From the NCBI RefSeq assembly GCF_000278255.1, contig NZ_JH725083.1, forward strand, positions 124,001-188,000: a stretch of DNA of 64,000 nt, in the 5' to 3' direction. Positions 60,109 to 64,000 of the stretch are shown here, piece by piece. The translations under genes and the position numbers were made by a program. The first letter of the stretch is position 1; the number at the start of each line of letters is the position of its first letter. This DNA comes from Bartonella melophagi K-2C (GTDB lineage: Bacteria; Pseudomonadota; Alphaproteobacteria; Rhizobiales; Rhizobiaceae). The notes beneath the pieces are model-generated. The model had not been told where the DNA came from, made no database searches, and saw only the letters and a list, made by a program, of their open reading frames with translations.

Positions 60109-60775
60109 ATGTCATATCTGCATTATATAGTCATTGTTGTGAATGAAAAAGAATTGATAGGCACATATAACAATTAACTTTGATAACAAAACATCAAAAA
60201 TAAACGTTCTTTATTGCATTGTATGCTCTGCAAGAAGAATAGGTTTGAAGTGGTTGATAGTTTTTGTGTTTTTATCTGAAAATTAAATAAGGCCATCTGT
60301 TACTAGCTAAATTCTCGATAAAATTATTAAAGATTTTTATTAAGTGTGATCTTATTGATCTGCATAATAGGAAATGTTCGTACTTTATATTGTGGGTAAT
60401 CGATTCAGTTTTTCATAAGGTGTTTTAGAAGTACTTGTGAGTACAGAGTATATAGCGCAATATAAAATGTCTAAATCTTATCGTTACTTTTAAACGGGGA
60501 GTACAATAAAATAAGTTAAACGCTCTGTTATTTCGCCCAGATTAGTTTCTAATGTTTTTTTATCTCTTGAGTAAATTACAGATGGTTTGGCAGAAAAATG
60601 ACCTAGATCTGAAACAGATGTTGGGCCTTGATTTAATTATTTGCAAAAGTAGTGAATAACAATTTTCTAATTTTTCGTGTCAGGCAGTGTGTTCTGAATT
60701 GTATTTTTGTTTTTGTTTGATTTTGATGAACAAACTTTTAAGGCGACTGTAACTTAAGAATTATTGGTTTAATGG
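60109..60775 (+). pseudogene. uppS: Decayed uppS (undecaprenyl pyrophosphate synthase)
   Basis: UppS condenses isopentenyl units onto farnesyl diphosphate to make the C55 carrier lipid for peptidoglycan and lipopolysaccharide. Homology survives in order but in different frames: around ATG 60109 (MSYLHYIVIVV, as for HIAIIMDG); 60242-60298, GLKWLIVFVFLSEN then a stop where the family has W (SENW), then IRPS; 60348-60371, DLIDLHNR; 60627-60659, LDLIICKSSE then a stop (family LDLIIRTSGE); 60660-60710, SNF, CQA and SELYFC; 60716-60745, FDFDEQTFKA. At least two stops and several frameshifts make it non-functional. Gap composition otherwise shows no gene. Confidence 0.85.
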
Positions 60776-60916
60776 GCACTACTTTAATATGCTGAAATAA
60801 TTTGTGATCAGTGTCGATAAAACTGTAAAAAATATGAATATATACATATCGCATGGGCAGATTTTTCTCATGTTAATTTTTGTTTTATACCCTTTTTGGA
60901 TTATTTGGAGATCGTT

Positions 60917-61732
60917 TTGTCTAATCTTGTTTCTCGTATTCTGACAGCTTTTATTTTTGGCACTATTGCTTTGTGCTTGACGTGGTTTGGAGGGGTTTTA
61001 TTTTTTTTATTTGTGTGGGGAATTGGAGGTTTCATCCTTTATGAATGGGTTAATATTACTAAAGAAAAATGGAGCACTTTACAAAAAATATTAGCCGGAA
61101 TTTTTTATCTGGTTTTTGGTTTGCTTTTAATTTTAAGTGCACCTGCCTTATTGATTTTTGGTGTTTTAATAGTTTTAGCAACACTGTTAAGCATTGGATC
61201 TCTTGGGAATATTGGTTGGGTTTTTTGTGGTTTTTTGTATGCATCTGTTCCTGTGGTGGCTCTATCCTTTTTACGAGGTCATGAAGTATTAGGGTTTTGG
61301 GTAGTTATTTTTTTATTTGTGGTCGTATGGGGAACAGATATTGTTGCGTATTTTGGAGGTCGTGCATTTCGTGGTCCCAAATTAGCGTCGCGGTTTTCGC
61401 CTAATAAAACATGGTCAGGAGCGGTTAGTGGTACACTTGCCGGAATTTTAGGTGGTATATTAGTCGCTTTTTGGGCTTTTGACAAAAGCCTAGTAAATTT
61501 TTTTATGCCATTACTTGCTTTAGTTTTGTCAATTATTTCACAAATAAGCGATTTAGGGCAATCATGGCTGAAAAGGCGATTTTCTGTTAAAGACTCTAGT
61601 TCTTTATTGCCTGGACATGGCGGATTTATGGATCGTATGGATGGTTTAATTGGTGCCGCTTTTCTTCTATATATCATTGGTTCATTTATGTCTGGTATGA
61701 ACACACCTTTTAATTTCTTTTATATGATTTAA
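60917..61732 (+). CDS. cdsA: Phosphatidate cytidylyltransferase (CDP-diacylglycerol synthase)
   Basis: Makes CDP-diacylglycerol for membrane phospholipids. 271 residues from TTG 60917, with GGAG at 60907-60910; longer in-frame starts exist (TTG 60896). About six or seven transmembrane helices and the signature SDLGQSWLKRRFSVKDSSSL followed by LPGHGGFMDRMDG. In relatives uppS precedes it and dxr may follow; here rseP starts 16 bases on. No dxr is present. Confidence 0.93.
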   Translation: MSNLVSRILTAFIFGTIALCLTWFGGVLFFLFVWGIGGFILYEWVNITKEKWSTLQKILAGIFYLVFGLLLILSAPALLIFGVLIVLATLLSIGSLGNIGWVFCGFLYASVPVVALSFLRGHEVLGFWVVIFLFVVVWGTDIVAYFGGRAFRGPKLASRFSPNKTWSGAVSGTLAGILGGILVAFWAFDKSLVNFFMPLLALVLSIISQISDLGQSWLKRRFSVKDSSSLLPGHGGFMDRMDGLIGAAFLLYIIGSFMSGMNTPFNFFYMI

Positions 61733-61748
61733 ATTGGGGGAGGGAATT

Positions 61749-62900
61749 TTGGAATTTTTTCATCATATATTTAGTGTAGGTGATTTGTTTTTAAGGGGGC
61801 TAGGTATTGTTTTCGTTATTATGGTTATCATTTTTGTACATGAAATGGGACATTATCTTATTGGGCGATGGTGCGGTATTAGGGTATCAGTTTTTTCGCT
61901 TGGGTTTGGGCCACAAATATTCAGTTATACAGACAAACGCGGTACACAGTGGCGTTTAGCACTTATTCTCTTGGGAGGATATGTGAAATTTGTAGGGGAT
62001 AAAGATGGGACAAGTATGCTCTCATCACAATCGTTTCCACAAGTGTGTGGTTCATTTGTGAGTGCTCATGCTTGGAAAAGAGCAGCAACTGTTTTTGCAG
62101 GTCCCTTATTTAATATTCTTTTTAGTATTGTTGTTTTAACATTTTTTTTCTTTTCTTATGGACGCATCGCTATTGAACCTGTTGTTGGCTCATTGGTGGA
62201 AAATGCTCCTGCTATTCAAGCAGGTTTGGTATTAGGTGATCGTTTTGTTGAAATGGATGGTCAGCAGGTTGAAAGTTTTGAAGATTTAGTAACTTATGTG
62301 ACTTTTCATGGTGAAGATCCTATAGAATTTAAGCTAGAACGTATGGGGCAAGTGTTTAAGACAGTTATTACACCAATAATGACTGAGAGGGATGATGGAT
62401 TTGGCAATCGGATTCGGGTGGGCATGATCGGTGTGGGAGCACCTGTTGATTCAGTTAATCCTATGCGTTTGGATCAAGCTTATAAGAAACATATTCACTA
62501 TAATCTTTTAGGAGCAGTAAGAGAGGCGTCAAAACGCACGGCGTTTATCATTACTCAAACAGTTTTTTTTGTTAATCGTTTAATCGAGGGGCAAGGAGAT
62601 CGTTGCCAGTTAAGTGGCCCTTCTAAAACTGTTAAGATTGCTTGGCAGATTAGTGAGTCAGGATTTATCTCTCTTTTAAATTTTACAGCTTTTCTTTCAA
62701 TTGGCATTGGTCTGATTAACCTTTTTCCAATTCCTCCGCTTGATGGTGGGCATTTATTATTTTATGTCATTGAGGCTATTGTTGGAAGACGAGTACCAAT
62801 TAAAATTCAGGAAATCATTTTCTACATAGGTTTCTTTATTGTTTTCATATTTATGATTTTTGCACTATTTAATGATTATTTTTGTTGGTTTGGTTATTAA
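61749..62900 (+). CDS. rseP: RseP/RIP-type site-2 zinc metalloprotease
   Basis: Intramembrane protease that cleaves anti-sigma factors or signal peptide remnants. 383 residues: zinc motif HEMGH in FVHEMGHYLIGRWCG, a PDZ domain (about 130-215, GSLVENAPAIQAGLVLGDRF), and a C-terminal membrane domain with NLFPIPPLDGGHLLFY carrying the third zinc ligand region. TTG 61749 follows GGGGGAGGGA; TTG 61734 is a poorer alternative. Lies between cdsA and bamA as in other proteobacteria. Confidence 0.94.
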   Translation: MEFFHHIFSVGDLFLRGLGIVFVIMVIIFVHEMGHYLIGRWCGIRVSVFSLGFGPQIFSYTDKRGTQWRLALILLGGYVKFVGDKDGTSMLSSQSFPQVCGSFVSAHAWKRAATVFAGPLFNILFSIVVLTFFFFSYGRIAIEPVVGSLVENAPAIQAGLVLGDRFVEMDGQQVESFEDLVTYVTFHGEDPIEFKLERMGQVFKTVITPIMTERDDGFGNRIRVGMIGVGAPVDSVNPMRLDQAYKKHIHYNLLGAVREASKRTAFIITQTVFFVNRLIEGQGDRCQLSGPSKTVKIAWQISESGFISLLNFTAFLSIGIGLINLFPIPPLDGGHLLFYVIEAIVGRRVPIKIQEIIFYIGFFIVFIFMIFALFNDYFCWFGY

Positions 62901-63129
62901 ACTTATGGAAATTGCTTTATAAATTAGATAATGGTGAAAAAAATGGAGATTAAAAGCTGTTTACCATATCCATAGATTTACTATATCTGCAAAATATTAT
63001 GGCGTTATATGCTATAGTCAGTAAAAAAATAAGTGGATAGAACATGAGAGTCTCGTTGAATAAAAAGTTATTTTATACATATTTTTTGAGACGTCATGTT
63101 TAAAGAAAAAGATCAAGGTAAAGAAACTA

Positions 63130-64000
63130 ATGACTACGAATTCGAAACTTCTTAACGCATCATCTATGTTGGTGTTAGCTATGGTTATAGTTGCTCCAAC
63201 GGTAGCCGTTACGTCAATTTCGATGGTTGAAAAAGCACAGGCGTCTGTCGTTCATTCTATTGAGGTTCATGGTAATAAATTTGTGGATGCTCAAATAATT
63301 CGAGATAACATACAAATTGTAATTGGAAGAAGTTTAACAAGTGACGATATTGATGCTGCAGTGAAACGTCTTTTTGCATTAGGTTTATTTTATGACATTA
63401 AAATAAATCAAGTGGGTAATAAGCTGATTGTTGCAGTTAAAGAATATGAAGTAGTTAATCAGGTATTATTTCAAGGTAATAAAACACTCAAAGATCCTGA
63501 TCTTAAGCGTTTTATTTCTTTGAAACCAAATGAAACTTTTAGTTCTGCTAAGCTTTCAGCTGATATAAGGATAATTCGTGAGGCTTATAGCACTGTTGGT
63601 CGAAAGAATGTTGCGGTCACAGCTCAGACTATTGATTTAGGGAAAGGGCGTGTAAATGTAGTTTTCAATGTTGTTGAAGGTCAGAAGACGAAAATTGCCG
63701 ATATTACATTTGAAGGAAATAATACATTTCCAACGCGCCGCTTGCGCGATGTCATTTCAACAAGACCTACAGGAATAATCTCATTATTGATGAGAGGTGA
63801 TGTTTATAATGAGGAACGTTTAGCTGCAGATGAAGAGGCATTGCGTCGTTTTTATTATAATCGTGGTTATGCAGATTTTCGGATTGTTTCATCTAAAGTA
63901 GTTTTTGATGAAAAGAGTAATAGTTACAAAATTAATTTCATTCTTGATGAAGGGGAACGCTATAAAATTGGCGATGTTCAGGTTGAAAGTGATATTGAGG
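63130..64000 (+). CDS. bamA: Outer-membrane protein assembly factor BamA, 5' part
   Basis: Frame open from ATG 63130 to the right edge of the window (290 codons seen), so the barrel is cut off. The N-terminus is a signal peptide (LVLAMVIVAPTVAV, cleavage near QAS), followed by POTRA repeats: IEVHGNKFVDAQIIRDNI, QVLFQGNKTLKDPDLK, ITFEGNNTFPTRRLRDVI, and the start of the fourth (EGERYKIGDVQVES). BamA inserts beta-barrel proteins into the outer membrane. Position after rseP is conserved in proteobacteria. AAGG lies 11 bases before the ATG. Confidence 0.94.
   Translation, partial: MTTNSKLLNASSMLVLAMVIVAPTVAVTSISMVEKAQASVVHSIEVHGNKFVDAQIIRDNIQIVIGRSLTSDDIDAAVKRLFALGLFYDIKINQVGNKLIVAVKEYEVVNQVLFQGNKTLKDPDLKRFISLKPNETFSSAKLSADIRIIREAYSTVGRKNVAVTAQTIDLGKGRVNVVFNVVEGQKTKIADITFEGNNTFPTRRLRDVISTRPTGIISLLMRGDVYNEERLAADEEALRRFYYNRGYADFRIVSSKVVFDEKSNSYKINFILDEGERYKIGDVQVESDIE

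Noticed and set aside
63043-63102. 19-codon frame just before bamA
   Set aside because: Too short, no ribosome-binding site of note, and no hydrophobic or regulatory peptide pattern.

Overview
The window is AT-rich alphaproteobacterial chromosome of the order Hyphomicrobiales (Rhizobiales). The protein sequences and gene order point to the genus Bartonella: a pyruvate dehydrogenase E1-beta carrying its own lipoyl domain, ntrYX-trkA, the iron regulator RirA with its three ligand cysteines, the EipB/DUF1849 and DUF2155 envelope proteins, an NDUFA12-type complex I protein, and long decayed spacers typical of a reduced host-restricted genome. The species cannot be fixed from sequence alone. Almost everything is core housekeeping DNA. 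I see no prophage, insertion sequence, CRISPR array, integron or secretion locus.

Layout. 1-12 kb: end of kdsA, eno, a TM2 membrane protein, an FtsB-like septum protein, then pdhABC, lpdA, lipA and a RatA/Coq10-like gene, which together make and lipoylate pyruvate dehydrogenase. The convergent ispDF and rirA follow. 12-18 kb: ntrY-ntrX-trkA, then a 0.95 kb gap. 18-24 kb: the protein quality-control block clpP, clpX, lon and hupB. 24-32 kb: trmFO, tRNA-Leu, tig, gatB, an NDUFA12 homologue, DUF2155, a broken lipoprotein locus, a rhomboid protease and rlmB. 32-46.4 kb: the transcription/translation block tRNA-Tyr, tRNA-Gly, tuf, tRNA-Trp, secE, nusG, rplKAJL and rpoBC. 47-56.7 kb: nitroreductase, a 31-residue membrane peptide, sdaA, a D,D-carboxypeptidase with a small partner gene, clpS-clpA, HIT, RidA and eipB. 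56.8-64 kb: rpsB, tsf, pyrH, frr, a decayed uppS, cdsA, rseP and the start of bamA.

The most unusual observation is at 60109-60775. Between frr and cdsA, where relatives keep an intact uppS (undecaprenyl pyrophosphate synthase, normally essential), there is a recognisable but broken uppS with in-frame stops and several frameshifts. dxr, which often follows cdsA in relatives, is also absent here: cdsA and rseP are only 16 bases apart. Other items worth a second look are a strong minus-strand terminator with no gene in front of it (about 46.8 kb, a possible small RNA), a lipoprotein reading frame cut by two stops, several perfect palindromes and intercistronic hairpins, and losses of expected neighbours (dusB-ntrBC, hfq-hflX, the str operon after rpoC). 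I found no clearly new multi-gene system.
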